Shown piece after piece: positions 33,755 through 44,165 of a DNA stretch of 64,000 nt. Positions within the stretch are counted from its first letter, which is position 1; every line of letters starts with the position of its first letter. The translations under genes were made by a program, and so were the position numbers. The notes under the pieces are model-generated. The model ran no database searches, was not told the origin of the DNA, and saw nothing but the letters and a program-made list of their open reading frames with translations. This DNA comes from Rapana venosa (taxonomy: Eukaryota; Mollusca; Gastropoda; Neogastropoda; Muricidae), in assembly GCA_028751875.1 (NCBI GenBank), contig CM054153.1:27959831-28023830 (forward strand), given 5' to 3'.

Positions 33755-34280
33755 GAGAGATTGGGTACTTGAACCATTCAGGGCCTCTATTAGAGAGAAA
33801 AGTAGAAGTGCATTCAATTGGGTTGCTCTGCAGATACTGCTAATGCCATCTAAGTATCGTGCGTTACTTAGTTTGCGTAGAAAACAGTCAACGTGTAGTC
33901 AACGTGTAACGCCTTCTGCTGAAAAAAGTTATTCTTTAACGCAGAAATGGCAGCGGAGGAAAACAAGTGCAGGTACCCAATTACAACTTGTCAATCGTTA
34001 AAAAAAGTTTTTCTTTTGTTGTTGTTTTTGTTTGTTTGTCTGGGTTTTTTATTTGTTGTTGTTTTTGTTTTACCCTTGTGCCTTTCGTATTTCTGACACA
34101 AATTGGTGAGTAACGGAAGAATCATCACGTGCCTTTGCCTCTGTTCTGGAAGAAGCAGGACTTCTTTCTTCTATGTTGTTGTGTAATGTACTCTGAGTTA
34201 ATGCATCTAGGAATTTGATCCTCGTGCGGGTCTAACATCACTTTGTGTCGTTTCAAATGTTAGACATGTATAACTTATAT
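33755..34280. other. Unique sequence, no feature
   Basis: A TGTTGTT/TTTG-rich patch at 34010-34075 is the only low-complexity item. The 110-residue frame that crosses 33669-34001 begins inside repeat D and has no recognisable domain. Confidence 0.45.
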
Positions 34281-34284
34281 TACA

Positions 34285-34343
34285 GGGGACAGGATAGCTC
34301 AGTGGTCTGAGCACTCGCTTTTCCCAAGAGCGTGGTTACCACC
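34285..34343 (+). mobile_element. SINE-C fragment with internal deletion
   Basis: GGGGACAGGATAGCTCAGTG, TCTGAGCACTCGCTTTTCCC, then directly GAGCGTGGTTACCAC. The 5S-like part is reduced to the GAGCGTGGTTAC piece; the stretch corresponding to CAGCCAAGTTAAGCAGCGTC is deleted. A CAC/poly-A/CA field follows. Confidence 0.7.
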
Positions 34344-34398
34344 ACCTCCACCACCAAAAAAAAACAAACAAAAAACCAATAACAACCTCCATCCCCCC

Positions 34399-34399
<1 letters not shown>

Positions 34400-34432
<33 letters not shown>
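34400..34432. repeat. (CA)n microsatellite
   Basis: Pure CA array of about 16 units. Confidence 0.9.
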
Positions 34433-34433
<1 letters not shown>

Positions 34434-34814
34434 ACCACCACATTTTACAAAATATCTCTCTCTCTCCCTGTCCGTGGGTAATTTTGACAAGGGGGGTATA
34501 ACTCACACGAACCCCACACCGCGCAAACCAGGCAAAACAGTGCAAAGGCAGGAACAGGGTCTGGGTAAACAGCAATTGACACGTCAGCCAGCCAACAGAT
34601 ACCCCGGGTGATTTGCAGCTGTCGCCTGCCACGAACCTACCCCACCCCACCCTACCTACCCCCACTCTACCCCACCCATACCATACCATACCATACCACC
34701 TTTCCGCCAAACAACGTCTTGCCATCCAGCAACAGAGCACAGGTATCGGAATGTTTACTTAGCAAAACGCTTGAATATGAAGGAACACTGCTGAATATGA
34801 AGCAAAATATTATA

Positions 34815-34900
34815 ACGGCAGCGCAACGCATTTTCGCTCATGTGACTGACAACAGTAGTTGCTGTCTGAGCGTTCGACGACGACGAAGAAGAAGAATAAT
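34815..34900 (+). repeat. Repeat D, 3' end
   Basis: GGCAGCGCAACGCATTTTCG, CTCATGTGACTGACAACAGT, TTGCTGTCTGAGCGTTCGAC and (GAC)n(GAA)n. Faces a minus-strand repeat D at 34946-35180. Confidence 0.75.
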
Positions 34901-34945
34901 ATAAAGAGGATATGAAGGAGAACGGCTGAATGTGAAGGACATCGG

Positions 34946-35180
34946 GTCAGACCCAGCGCATCCGACTTCAGCTTGGGAGAGAACTTAGGCATTTTAAATC
35001 TCTTCTGGAAAAGAAAAAAGGGGCAGAAGAATGGCAAAGAAAGCAGAAAATGGATGAAAAGGAAGTGACGAGAAGAAAAGGAACAAGGCAGAAACAAAGA
35101 GAGGGATGAAGAGGAAGAGGGAATTCCTAGCAGCACAGAATTTCCAGAATGTGGGGATGCTATTTATACTGACAGCCAAC
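34946..35180 (-). repeat. Repeat D, 5' and middle part
   Basis: The plus strand shows CAGACCCAGCGCATCCGACT, an A/G-rich middle, GAATTCCTAGCAGCACAGAA and GCTATTTATACTGACAGCC. The 3' AAG tail is missing. A poly-C run follows it. Confidence 0.75.
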
Positions 35181-35329
35181 CCCCCCCCCCCTTCCCCACA
35201 GGGCCAAAAAGTTGAACATGAAAGAACTAAGAACTCTTACTTCACGCAAGCTATGTTTCATTGCATTAGGATGTACGTCTGAATATACAAAAATCTCCAT
35301 CAGTTCAACTTTCAATGCGTTCAAGTTTT

Positions 35330-35487
35330 AGCCCCGAAGTCGAAATGCAGCTTCCTATATGGTGGTTGGGAAGGGGAGGGGGGAGGAAGGGGGGGGGGGG
35401 GGGGGGGGGGGCGGGGATGAGAGAAATGTTGCATACGCCCAAAAAAAATCTCACTTTTGGTGAACCTGGAAGCTCTAGCCGAGAAAC
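35330..35487 (+). mobile_element. SINE-A T2 end with poly-G insertion
   Basis: GCCCCGAAGTCGAAATGCAG, CTTCCTATATGGTGGTTGGG, a long G run, then TTGCATACGCC, ATCTCACTTTTGGTGAACCT and GAAGCTCTAGCCGAG. The G run lies where unexpanded copies read ATGGCGGGTAAAAACGGTC. Confidence 0.8.
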
Positions 35488-35538
35488 TTCAAAAAAATAC
35501 GTGCATGATATCGAGCTTGCCCGACTTCGTCTAAGTAA

Positions 35539-35845
35539 AGGTAAAGGTGTCCCATAACCTGTGTGGTCGTAGGGGAGCGAGGCCTCAGAGACCTCAACTT
35601 CTCTAGGGGCCAGCATATTGAGGGCGGTAGCGCCCATCTCCTCTCCCTCGCTGCTTTACCTTCCCTGACCCATAAGAGGCAGGTACCCGTTTACAGCTGG
35701 GTGAACTGGGGGACTGTACTGAAGAAGCCAAGGCACGCAAACGGTCATCCATCTAAGTGGTAACCACGCTCGATGCCGCTTAATAGTATTAATAGTAACC
35801 TTAGCTGGGGGAAAGCGAGTGCTCTGACCACTGAGCTATCCGGTG
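35539..35845 (-). mobile_element. SINE-C (tRNA-5S chimeric SINE), minus strand
   Basis: Read on the minus strand it starts with the tRNA-like TAGCTCAGTGGTCAGAGCAC, has the 5S-like segment at 35743-35786 (GAGCGTGGTTACCACTTAGA, TGGATGACC), then GTTTACAGCTGGGTG-related sequence on the plus strand, and ends in TTTACCTTTAC. An ~18-bp insertion (GTATTAATAGTAAC) splits the junction. A possible TAAGTAA target duplication flanks it (35532-35538 and 35846-35852), which is short and uncertain. Confidence 0.85.
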
Positions 35846-35932
35846 TAAGTAAGTAGTAAGTTGAAAACAAAACAAAGTCTGTGCCGGGTACAAAGACATT
35901 GTATTTTGTCTTGTGTTGTTTTTAAACTTTTA

Positions 35933-35935
<3 letters not shown>

Positions 35936-35965
<30 letters not shown>
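35936..35965. repeat. (TC)n microsatellite
   Basis: Pure TC array, then ATATATATG. Confidence 0.9.
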
Positions 35966-35972
<7 letters not shown>

Positions 35973-35987
35973 GTACATCCCTAAGGG

Positions 35988-36038
35988 CGGGGACTGGATG
36001 TAAAAATGGGTGCTTCATTATCCTCGAAATAAAAGATT
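35988..36038 (+). mobile_element. SINE-A T1-end fragment
   Basis: GCGGGGACTGGATGTAAAAA, GGGTGCTTCATTATCCTCGA and AATAAAAGA, with the GCACATGAG part deleted. Confidence 0.75.
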
Positions 36039-36117
36039 TTGTCATTGTCATTGTCTCTCTTTCGTTTAAATTTTTTTTCTTTACATCTCTCTCTCTCTCG
36101 TGTGTTTTTAAATTTTA

Positions 36118-36355
36118 CCCCCCATCTCCCTCCCCCCCCCCCCCCCCTCTCCTCTCCTTTCTCCCCCAAATCTCTCTCTATTCTTCTCTTCCCCCCCCCC
36201 CCCCCCCCCCCCCCGTCTCCATTGTCGCCTCGCTGTTTTAATAACAAAGGCCTCGAACCTGCAAAGGGAATAACAATCTTTCGCGCATGCTTGCCTTTCC
36301 GTTGACTTTCACAGGTAACGTCTCCCCTCCATTATCTCCCTTTCCCCCCCGCTCC

Positions 36356-36396
<41 letters not shown>

Positions 36397-36400
36397 CCTG
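36118..36400. repeat. Poly-C and TC-rich tracts
   Basis: Three C runs (about 36128-36147, 36190-36214, 36357-36393) are set in TC-rich DNA. The intervening GGCCTCGAACCTGCAAAGGG piece is unique. Confidence 0.75.
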
Positions 36401-36515
36401 CTTTTTGTTAGTGCATCGACTAATCTGCAAATTGAGACGATTTTAGGGGATGGGGGGTAGGGTGGGAGGGGGTGGGGGATAATGCAGCATGGGGGTAGAG
36501 GGGAAGGAAGGGAAG

Positions 36516-36517
36516 GG

Positions 36518-36552
<35 letters not shown>

Positions 36553-36730
36553 GGAGGTGTAGGTGAGTGTGTGTATTTGTGAGGGAGGTGTAGGTGTGTG
36601 TGTGTGTGTGTGTGTGTGTGGAGGGGGGTGGGGGTGTTCCAGGTGCGTTTATCCGAATAGGCGTAAAATGATATATCACCTATCTATTTGTCAGCAGAAC
36701 GCACGCTCTCTCTCTCTCTCTCTTCTCTCA

Positions 36731-36767
<37 letters not shown>

Positions 36768-36770
36768 GCC
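36516..36770. repeat. (TG)n, (GA)n, (TG)n and (TC)n cluster
   Basis: TG (36519-36537), GA (36538-36554), a duplicated GGGAGGTGTAGGTG motif (36552 and 36581), TG (36595-36620) and, after a short unique piece, TC (36706-36763). Confidence 0.85.
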
Positions 36771-36995
36771 GTTCTTCCATGTTCAGACCATGTATACTCA
36801 TGTCATCTACTTACGAACCCATTTATAAGCGACTAGCAATTAATCTGTATAAAGCTTTTAAAATTAAAAATATTGTCTGTAACTTGAGGTATTATTCCTC
36901 TGTTTACAAATGTTTCATGTGCAACACGATTTGGAATGTTGATTATATACACACACTCCCTTAATGAGGGGCCAAGGCCTAGAATGAATAAAACG
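36770..36995. other. Unique AT-rich sequence
   Basis: A/T-rich, with no supported feature. It is bounded by TC arrays at both ends. Confidence 0.4.
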
Positions 36996-36996
36996 C

Positions 36997-36997
<1 letters not shown>

Positions 36998-37039
<42 letters not shown>
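36998..37039. repeat. (TC)n microsatellite
   Basis: Pure TC array preceded by AATGAATAAAACGCATAC; second TC array within 300 bp. Confidence 0.9.
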
Positions 37040-37044
<5 letters not shown>

Positions 37045-37137
37045 CCTTGCTTTTTATAAGCCTGGATGGATAGAAGAAGAAACGCGAACATGAGTGCTTC
37101 TTTTTTGTTTAAATTTGATTTAGAATTTTTTGTTTTT

Positions 37138-37146
37138 AGTGTGTAT

Positions 37147-37177
<31 letters not shown>

Positions 37178-37345
37178 GGGTGGTGGCGCATTAAGGCATG
37201 GGCCCATGCTCTCAAACGTAAACCAGTATGCGCGTGCTTGCATTTTGTCAGTGCGCGCGCACACACATACACACACACGCGCGCATGTACATCCGTGTGT
37301 GCGCGCGCATCATACCCGCGCGCACACACATGTATGTATTGTGTG
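37138..37345. repeat. TG/poly-G and CGCGCA alternating purine-pyrimidine field
   Basis: A TG run and a poly-G run, then several CGCGCACACACA / GTGTGCGCGCG blocks. Such alternating CG/CA steps favour Z-DNA in vitro; no role is shown here. Confidence 0.75.
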
Positions 37346-37379
37346 TACAGTTTACGACGTGCGCAAGTTTGCATTTGCG

Positions 37380-37840
37380 CGTGTTAAACCATCACTTGCA
37401 GCGAATGCGCGCTCGTTTCCTAAAAAACAAACCCCAAACAACACACCACCCAAAAAGATACAGGGTTCTATCTACTACACACACACCCCTCAACCAACCC
37501 TTAGCATCTATCTCTTCGGCGAAGCGTAGCGACGATTTATGACGGTTAATCAGTCACGACTGGTCGCTTCTCCAACGCCAAACAAGATTCGGTTTCACAT
37601 CTCCTTCCATCGCCCAAACAAGGGAGATAAGTTCTACTCCACCCGCCCCATCCTTCCCCCTGCAAAGGCGTCAAGTTACCGCTCCTGACGTCCCTGTCCC
37701 ACAGTTAAGCCTGACAGGGGGCGCTGGTTTATGACGTCGTTTTGCGCAGGTCAGGGAGCATGCCCAGTGTTGATGATATGAGGGCCGCCAACTTGCCTGG
37801 TCAGGGGAGATAGAGGAATGTGGCTGATTTGATCGGGAGA
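37380..37840. other. Unique GC-richer sequence, no gene recognised
   Basis: Balanced base composition compared with its surroundings and free of the dispersed repeats. Contains AAGCCTGACAGGGGGCGCTG (37706-37725). No frame with a recognisable domain. It could be a promoter or exon-near region, but nothing in the sequence proves it. Confidence 0.35.
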
Positions 37841-38010
37841 GAGAGAGAGAGAGAGAGAGAGTTCGTGTCGTCGTGTAGTAGGCCCCTAGCTATGAGAATG
37901 ACTTGAGAGAGAGAGAAAGAGAGAGACAGAGAGACAGAGAGTGAGACAGAGAGTGAGACAGAGTGAGACAGAGACAGAGAGTGAGACAGAGAGAGTGAGA
38001 GAGAGAGAGG
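37838..38010. repeat. (GA)n and GAGTGAGACAGA tandem repeat
   Basis: A GA array, a short unique interruption, then GAGTGAGACAGA repeated about four times with GA filler. Confidence 0.85.
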
Positions 38011-38171
38011 TGATTTGTTGTTGGTGCTTGTAATAGGAGACAGAATGCTTTTGGGTTCGATGGGAATGAATATTTATTTTGTTTTTTGGGGGGAGGAGCT
38101 GGAGGGAGTGGTTATCTGGAGGGAGTGGTTATGGAAGAGTATAGAATCAAATTAAAACAAAATAATACTCC

Positions 38172-38275
38172 CTCAAGTCGGAATGCGGATACCTTAATGG
38201 TAAAAGAAAACAGTCGCATTGTAGACGCAACATCTCACTCATGATGAACTTCGGAACTTTTAGTTGAGGAATGAA
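38172..38275 (+). mobile_element. SINE-A T2-end copy without poly-G
   Basis: CTCAAGTCGGAATGCGGATA, CCTTAATGGTAAAAGAAAAC, AGTCGCATTGTAGACGCAAC, ATCTCACTCATGATGAAC and TTTAGTTGAGGAATG. It shows the unexpanded state of the site that holds poly-G in other copies. Confidence 0.75.
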
Positions 38276-38457
38276 AAACTAAATCAAAACAAGTACATGG
38301 AACTGAGCTACTAATTCCCTGTAAAGTGTAAACCAGTCAGAATTAAATGAACGTGCAATATTGTTTAAACCACAAAGTAACCACTTCGTTATGCACATTT
38401 CATGCAAACAAACACACACACACACAATTGCACGCACGTGCGCCAGCCCACACAGAG

Positions 38458-38558
<101 letters not shown>

Positions 38559-38824
38559 ACTCATCTTCACAGTTCTTCTCATACACATACACAGGTCTGA
38601 CATCCTTCCCTTCCAGCTCTCTCACTTTTCCTGAAGCCTCTTCTACTACTACTCAGAAAATTGCCTCAGTGACTAAGTGATGGATGATGCCAACTGGACC
38701 TGTACTACCAAGAAACCGCAGCCTCCTCCTCCTCCTCCTCCTCCATATTTCTCTTGTGGTCCACACTGCCTTGTTGTTCTGTCTTCACAGCTGTTGTTTT
38801 ACACAGAAAAAGCTGCATTCAATA

Positions 38825-38928
38825 GATCGGTGGTCTAGAGGTAACGCGCCTGCCTAGAAAGCGAAAAGTCCGGGTGAGAAGTACTTGTGCGGTGGTTCCA
38901 TCCCCGTTTGGGCCCCAAACTCTCTCTC

Positions 38929-38968
<40 letters not shown>

Positions 38969-39073
38969 CTATTAGACCATGTGTGGTGGTCTGGGTGCTA
39001 GCTTTGAGACGACAACGAGAGAGTTGTACGTGGCAAAATTCTGTAGAAAAAAGGCCACTCTGATAGGGAAACA
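38825..39073 (+). mobile_element. SINE-B, sense, shortened, with poly-C
   Basis: tRNA-like head ATCGGTGGTCTAGAGGTAAC, GCGCCTGCCTAGAAAGCGAA, then GTGGTTCCATCCCCGTTTGG, a TC/poly-C expansion (38920-38966), TTAGACCATGTGTGGTGGTC and GGCAAAATTCTGTAGAAAAA. A piece around TCGGATGAGACGATAAACCG is deleted. It ends at AAGGCCACTCTGATAGGGAA. Confidence 0.8.
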
Positions 39074-39145
39074 AATAATAATAAATGGAACTTATATAGC
39101 GCTATATCTTGCAAAGACAAATCAAAGCGCATGCATTCAACCTAA
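39074..39145 (-). repeat. Repeat H fragment
   Basis: AATAATAATAAATGGAACTT, ATATAGCGCTATATCTTGCA and AATCAAAGCGCATGC, abutting the SINE-B end. The same SINE-B/repeat H neighbourhood is seen at 245-715 but with opposite relative orientation. Confidence 0.7.
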
Positions 39146-39149
39146 TCTT

Positions 39150-40100
39150 ACACAGTCATGCAATCAATGATAAATAATCCATAGTTTAAAACAAACAGAT
39201 ATTACAAACATGGTACGCTGCAGACAAAATCTATGAAATAAAATTTCAATAGTCAAATGTTTTTCAAAAGCACACACACACACTCACACAGGTCGTATAC
39301 TTATAGCAGGGTGATAGGACTGCGGAATGGCAACAACAAAAAACAAACACTTCGCAGCAAAACACACACACACACACACACACACACCACACATTCCTCC
39401 CGCCAACGCAGCACACACACTCGGAGGGAAAGTCCAAACAAGAAAAAGGCGAAAGATCTGTTGTCCCTGGCAGATTCAAGGGCCAAATTTACACACCCAC
39501 CCCTCCCTCTCCTCATCTCCAAAGATCCAGGTAAGACAGACCCACCATAAGCCTCACCTAGACAGGCAGGCACCCTATATCACCGCCATGGCCAGTTCCC
39601 AATAATAAAACCCTTATAAATCCATCTTAAGGACACTTCTCCGTGTCCCTAACAGGGGCTGGCTACCTTGCCTGGTCTAACTTGACCTTCCTTCGTTTAC
39701 TGGCCGCAAATTGGTCGTTAATCTTTTCACCTACCGATGGTGGAGACAGTAGGAAGCGGTCTGTGTGATAGGAAAGTTTATGGCTGTGTATAATATACAT
39801 AGAGAGAGATGTGTGTATTGACACTGCGGCTAGAAGGCAACGCCTCACATCTGGCCAGAGTAGCTAGCTGGGCTGAGGGAGGGAGACCTTTGTCTGTGAC
39901 ACGTGTGTACGAACAGCTTGACCCTTGAGACGGAGAAGGAAGGTACTAAAACTACCGCTTCCATTGTCGCAGTCTTTTGGTATCATAAATCTTTTTTTTT
40001 TTCGGGGGGGATGGGGGGATCGATTATCAGTTTTTCCATTGTGCAACTACGAATTGATAGAATCACATCCGTAGGCTAAGGAGCACTGAAATAGGAATCT
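39150..40100. other. Mostly unique sequence with small CA runs
   Basis: CA runs at 39271-39290 and 39362-39388. No exon or dispersed element is supported. Confidence 0.45.
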
Positions 40101-40145
40101 TTGTTTTCCTATTGCTTCTGTGATGGACATGAATTGAGCTTGCAT

Positions 40146-40149
<4 letters not shown>

Positions 40150-40217
<68 letters not shown>
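40150..40217. repeat. (TC)n microsatellite
   Basis: Pure TC array of about 33 units followed by GCTCATTCC. Confidence 0.95.
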
Positions 40218-40219
<2 letters not shown>

Positions 40220-40302
40220 CATTCCGTTTGATGGGGAAAAAAATTGGTTTAAGCTACCACCAAGACGTCCTTTCGGGTGGGGGGTGGGGGGGGGGGGGGG
40301 GG

Positions 40303-40606
40303 GATTACCCCCTGGAGTTAACATCCGTGCTGACTCCACTCCCCCCGAAAAGTCCTTCGGAGGCCCCCGCAAAACATCTTGCGCACACGTTAAAACCCGT
40401 TCTGCCTTTAGGAAGAGTAGCCATTGCGTGCCGGTGAGAACAGATGACATTTAAAAAAAAAAACCCGCGTGTACACTGGGCGTCGTCTTTAGACACCATC
40501 CCAGAAGTCGTAATGCGGCTACCTTAATGGCGGGTAAAAACGGTCACACAGGCAAAATCTCACCATCAGTGTTCGAACCTCGGAGCTCTAGCTGAGGAAA
40601 GAACAA
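40303..40606 (+). mobile_element. SINE-A core with T2 end
   Basis: Alpha-head remnant CCTGGAGTTAACATCCGTGC, core CATCTTGCGCACACGTTAAA and GGAAGAGTAGCCATTGCGTG, then the T2 end TCTTTAGACACCATCCCAGA, GTAATGCGGCTACCTTAATG, GCGGGTAAAAACGGTCACAC, ATCTCACCATCAGTGTTCGA, CTCTAGCTGAGGAAAG. It is the cleanest T2 copy and a good reference for that module. A poly-G run replaces the box A/B part upstream. Confidence 0.85.
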
Positions 40607-40835
40607 AAAATGCCGGGCATATCTCGATAATCGATGGGATGGGTTCAAGGTGGAATGGAAAGAATAAGAGAAATGCGAGCTAGAGGAGTGATTAAGACTT
40701 ATAGTCAAAACAGGATTGTCTTAATAAGAATGGCTGAATACGGAATGTGCATGTATTCAACCCACCAATCATACCCTCCATTCTAAATGTAACTAAATGG
40801 ACAACAGGTATAGAAAGGCCGAGAGGGCTCTGATG

Positions 40836-40841
<6 letters not shown>

Positions 40842-40913
<72 letters not shown>

Positions 40914-40916
40914 ACA

Positions 40917-40966
<50 letters not shown>
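40842..40966. repeat. (CA)n microsatellite
   Basis: About 125 bp of CA with two ACCACAC interruptions, preceded by GCACGCGCG. Confidence 0.95.
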
Positions 40967-40969
<3 letters not shown>

Positions 40970-41170
40970 TCTTGCTTTTCGAACTGCCGACAGAGGAGGC
41001 AGGCAACCCTGTGAAATAATCCCAGATTTCTGGCACTGACCAGACCGATTTTTCACACACACAGCAAAAATCACAAACATGGCTTTCACTGCGTTATAAT
41101 CTTGGACATTCAAGAATGTAGCTCTCAGCGTTGATCAAGAACGTAGCATTTGAACCGAAGGAAGGGGAAG

Positions 41171-41510
41171 GAAGGTGGCAGGATGGTTAAGACGTTCGCC
41201 TGCCAACAAGTAAACCGTGAGGTTGTGGGTTCGATTCCCAGCCTCGCCCTTTCTTCCCAGTTTGACCAAAAAAATCGAACCGAATGTCAAAGTCCTTCGG
41301 ATGAGACTATAAACCGAGGCCCCGTGTTCGAACGCATGCAGAACATCTTGCGCACACGTTAAATCCTGTTCCGCTGTTCGGAAGAGTAGGCCATTGTGTG
41401 CCGGTGGAAACAGATGACAAAATTTACAAACCCGCATACACACGGGGACTGGATGTAAAAAAGCAGATTCCATTATTCTCGATAAAAACGAATAAATAAA
41501 ATAAATAAAA
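41171..41510 (+). mobile_element. SINE-A with beta head and T1 end, full length
   Basis: Head GAAGGTGGCAGGATGGTTAA, GACGTTCGCCTGCCAACAAG and box B GGTTCGATTCC, linker CTTTCTTCCCAGTTTGACCA, full core, CACGGGGACTGGATGTAAAA and an (AATA)n tail. The string CACATGAGTGCTT is missing before ATTCCATTATTCTC. This copy shows that the beta head occurs with the T1 end as well as with T2 (26192). Confidence 0.9.
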
Positions 41511-41962
41511 GGAACAGAGATGCAGCTGCCCTCCTCCCATAACTGACAAGCAGGGCTAGGCACAGCCTCTCTCTCCTTCACTCTGACAAGACACACCTAC
41601 CCTTGCCTCCTGGACTGGATCCCTGTGTTCAAAAGTTATAGCTTTGAGTAAATACAGGTTTCGAGAATTAATGAAGCAAACATGATCGTTTCATAAATTT
41701 CATTCCCGGGTTTTGGGCAATACGTGCGCGTATCAGTCAGCCAAAGCCCATAGACCAAACCTAGCCAGCAAGGACAGACAGACAGAAAGAGCTAGTGAAT
41801 GTAACAGGATTGGAGAATCCTCAGCCCATAATCACGGAATACTGAAAGGCCTACAGCTCCTTCAGGACACTGAGCCAGTTACTCAACATACCCCCACCAA
41901 TTTCTGCCCTACATGGATCAGCTGTTACAGTAGTACTGCCCGTTGTTGTTCAACAACTCTTC

Positions 41963-42062
41963 CAATCCCAATTCTCAATCTCCCCCTCACCCCTCCCTCA
42001 TGTCTTTCTTTCAAATCCCAATTCTCAATCTCCCCCCTCCTTCGTGTCTTTCTTCCCATTTC
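41963..42062. repeat. ~50-bp tandem duplication
   Basis: AATCCCAATTCTCAATCTCC and CCTC(A/T)(T/C)GTCTTTCTT occur twice in a row (41964 and 42016). Copies differ by an indel of CTCACCC. Confidence 0.75.
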
Positions 42063-42261
42063 GACAGGAAAATCTCTCTCTAACTGAATGTCAAGTATTT
42101 CGCAGAAGACTCTCTAAACCAGTCAGATCTGTGTGATTGATAGGGCATGTGCGTGTCAAAAGAACCCACGACAGTTCAGTTTTAAAAAATCGGAATGAAG
42201 AAAGAAAGTACCTCCGGAATGTCCCTGACGAAAATGCGAACGTTCCTCCAACTGTATTCCT

Positions 42262-42303
42262 AATGTCGGAATGCAGCTACCTCTAGGTGGGAGGAAAGAA
42301 ACG

Positions 42304-42335
<32 letters not shown>

Positions 42336-42380
42336 CGGTAGCAAGAATCTCACCACTGGTCACATGGTGCTCTGCCGAAA
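42262..42380 (+). mobile_element. SINE-A T2 end with poly-G
   Basis: ATGTCGGAATGCAGCTACCT, a G run at 42305-42335, then CGGTAGCAAGAATCTCACCA and TCACATGGTGCTCTGCCGAA. Confidence 0.7.
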
Positions 42381-42417
42381 ACGAAAATAAATCTCACCCC
42401 TACCTTGTTTGTCTCTC

Positions 42418-42530
42418 TGCCTACCTGCCTGCCTGCCTGCCTGTCTGTCTGCTGCCTGTCTGTCTATCTTCTTCACTCTCGTCTGCCAGCCCCTCCCCCC
42501 CCCCCCCCCCCCACCCCCACCCACACTCAC
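42418..42530. repeat. (CTGC/CTGT)n and poly-C
   Basis: CCTGCCTGCC and CTGTCTGTC tetranucleotides followed by a C run (42496-42513). Confidence 0.8.
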
Positions 42531-42654
42531 CCACCTCCCACTCCATCCTCCCTCCTCGGACAAACGTTATAAATTCGATCCAGATAAAAACGGGATTAGT
42601 GTCGCAAGGGAGATCACCTTTTGTGTCCGAAGGAAATGAGATGGCTTGGGGACA

Positions 42655-43425
42655 GGCGATGCAAGTGGGGGGGATGAGGGGAGAGAGGGGCGGGGCGAGG
42701 CGGGGAGGAGGAGAGGGAGGAGAGGGAGGGAGGAGAGAGGGAGGGAGAGAGGGAGGAGAGAGAGGGAGGGAGAGAGAGGAGGGAGAGAGAGAGGAGAGGG
42801 GAGGGGGAGAGAGAGGGAGAGAGAGGGAGGGAGCAGATGAGAGAGTGAGAGGAGAGAGAGGGGAGAGAGGGAGAGAGAGAGGGAGGGGAGAGAGAGGGGG
42901 AGGGAGAGGAGAGAGAGAGAGGAGAGAGGGGGAGAGGAGAGAGAGAAGAGAGAGGGGAGAGAGGGAGGAGAGGGGAGGAGAGAGAGAGAGAGGAGGAGAG
43001 AGGGGAGGGAGAGAGAGGAGGAGAGAGAGAGAGATGGAGGAGAGAGGGGGGAGAGGGGAGAGAGAGAGGGGGAGAGGGGGAGGGAGAGGAGGGAGAGAGG
43101 AGGTGGAGGAGAGAGGAGGGGGAGAGGGAGGGAGAGAGGGGGTGGAGAGGAGATGAGGGGGGAGACAGGGAGGGAGAGATGAGGAGGGAGAGGAGGGAGA
43201 GAGGGAGGGGGTGGCGAGAGGGGGAGAGAGAGGAGGAGAGAGGAGGAGGAGATGAGCGAGGAGAGAGGGGGGAGAGAAGATGATGAGGAGGGAGAGAGGA
43301 GAGAGGGGAGGACGATGAGAGAGGGAGGAGGTTGAGAGAGAGAGAGATTTGAGAGGATGAGAGAGAGAAGAGGTGAGAGAGGAGAGGGACGAGAGAGGTG
43401 GGAGAGGAAGAGAGAGAACAAATGA
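42655..43425. repeat. ~770-bp purine-only GA/GGA tract
   Basis: The plus strand is almost entirely A and G in irregular GAGA, GGAG and GGGAG arrangements, with a few isolated T and C. There is no fixed period. All six frames stay open for long stretches because no purine-only strand encodes many stops, giving false proteins of up to 336 codons. Confidence 0.95.
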
Positions 43426-43572
43426 TTCCATTCCAACCTGGTGTTATCACGACGCCAGCAGAGCTTTAGGGGGACAAGCCAGATAAGGTGGTTATTAATG
43501 ATTCTGGGACTCCGACACTGCCAGGGGCAAGCCACCCAGCCATCTACCTAGCTCTGTTTGTCCGTATCTCTG

Positions 43573-43628
<56 letters not shown>

Positions 43629-43630
43629 CA
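43573..43630. repeat. (TGTC)n then (TC)n
   Basis: About nine TGTC units followed by a TC array. Confidence 0.9.
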
Positions 43631-43747
43631 GGGACAGAGATTACCACACCACGAGATAAATGAGACACCAACACAGTGTACATACAAGTATTGTTAGTCT
43701 TTTTTCCCCCAACTGATTCTGTGTATACGTGCCTGCTTTGGTCACTG

Positions 43748-43920
43748 GCGGGAGGGGGGGGGGGGGGGATTGAGGATGTTGGACGCGGGGAGGGGGGGGG
43801 GGGCGGCGGCTGGGGGGGGGGGGGGGGGAGGGATGATCGTGTGGGTAGGGAAGGTGAGGAGGAGGGTGTGGAATGGAGGGGAGGGGGTGATGGTAGTGGT
43901 GATGGGGAAAAAAGAAAAAA
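43748..43920. repeat. G-rich tract with poly-G runs
   Basis: Three G runs with GGCGGCGGC and GATTGAGG islands, then GGAGGGTGTGGAATGGAGGG. Several potential G-quadruplex strings. Confidence 0.8.
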
Positions 43921-43997
43921 AAAGAGAGAAGCAGGGGGATTGGAAGTGCGTTCGAACATTCTTCGGTATTTGTAGATGTCTGGGATCAGAAAGAACA

Positions 43998-44165
43998 CGA
44001 TGGAAAGACAACATCAGAGAGTGGACTACTAGCCTTGAGTGGAGGTAAAACTTGCTACGGAAAGCAGAGGACCGCTAGGTGGGAGTGGAGGAAGCTGGTT
44101 GCAAAATCAAAATCTTTAGTGGTGCCCCTCCCACACGGTCTACAAGAGTACCGGGTAGGTGAAGG
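43998..44165 (+). mobile_element. LINE reverse transcriptase, extreme C-terminus fragment
   Basis: In frame it reads RWKDNIREWTTSLEWR before a stop; after frame changes come LLRKAEDR, EEAGCK and FSGAP. This matches the C-terminal RKRWEDNIREW...EDREEWRKLV...SGAP tail of molluscan-type endonuclease/reverse transcriptase LINEs, and pairs with the minus-strand fragments at 47680-48140 and 57749-58167. It is a dead remnant. Confidence 0.75.

Noticed and set aside
37380..37840. Conserved exon or promoter
   Set aside because: Composition is more balanced than the surroundings, but no frame, splice pattern or known element could be pointed to.
42287..43535. Frames of 278-336 codons rich in Arg/Glu/Gly or Ser/Leu/Pro
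   Set aside because: A purine-only strand cannot easily form stop codons on one strand, so openness is expected. All overlapping frames look equally good.
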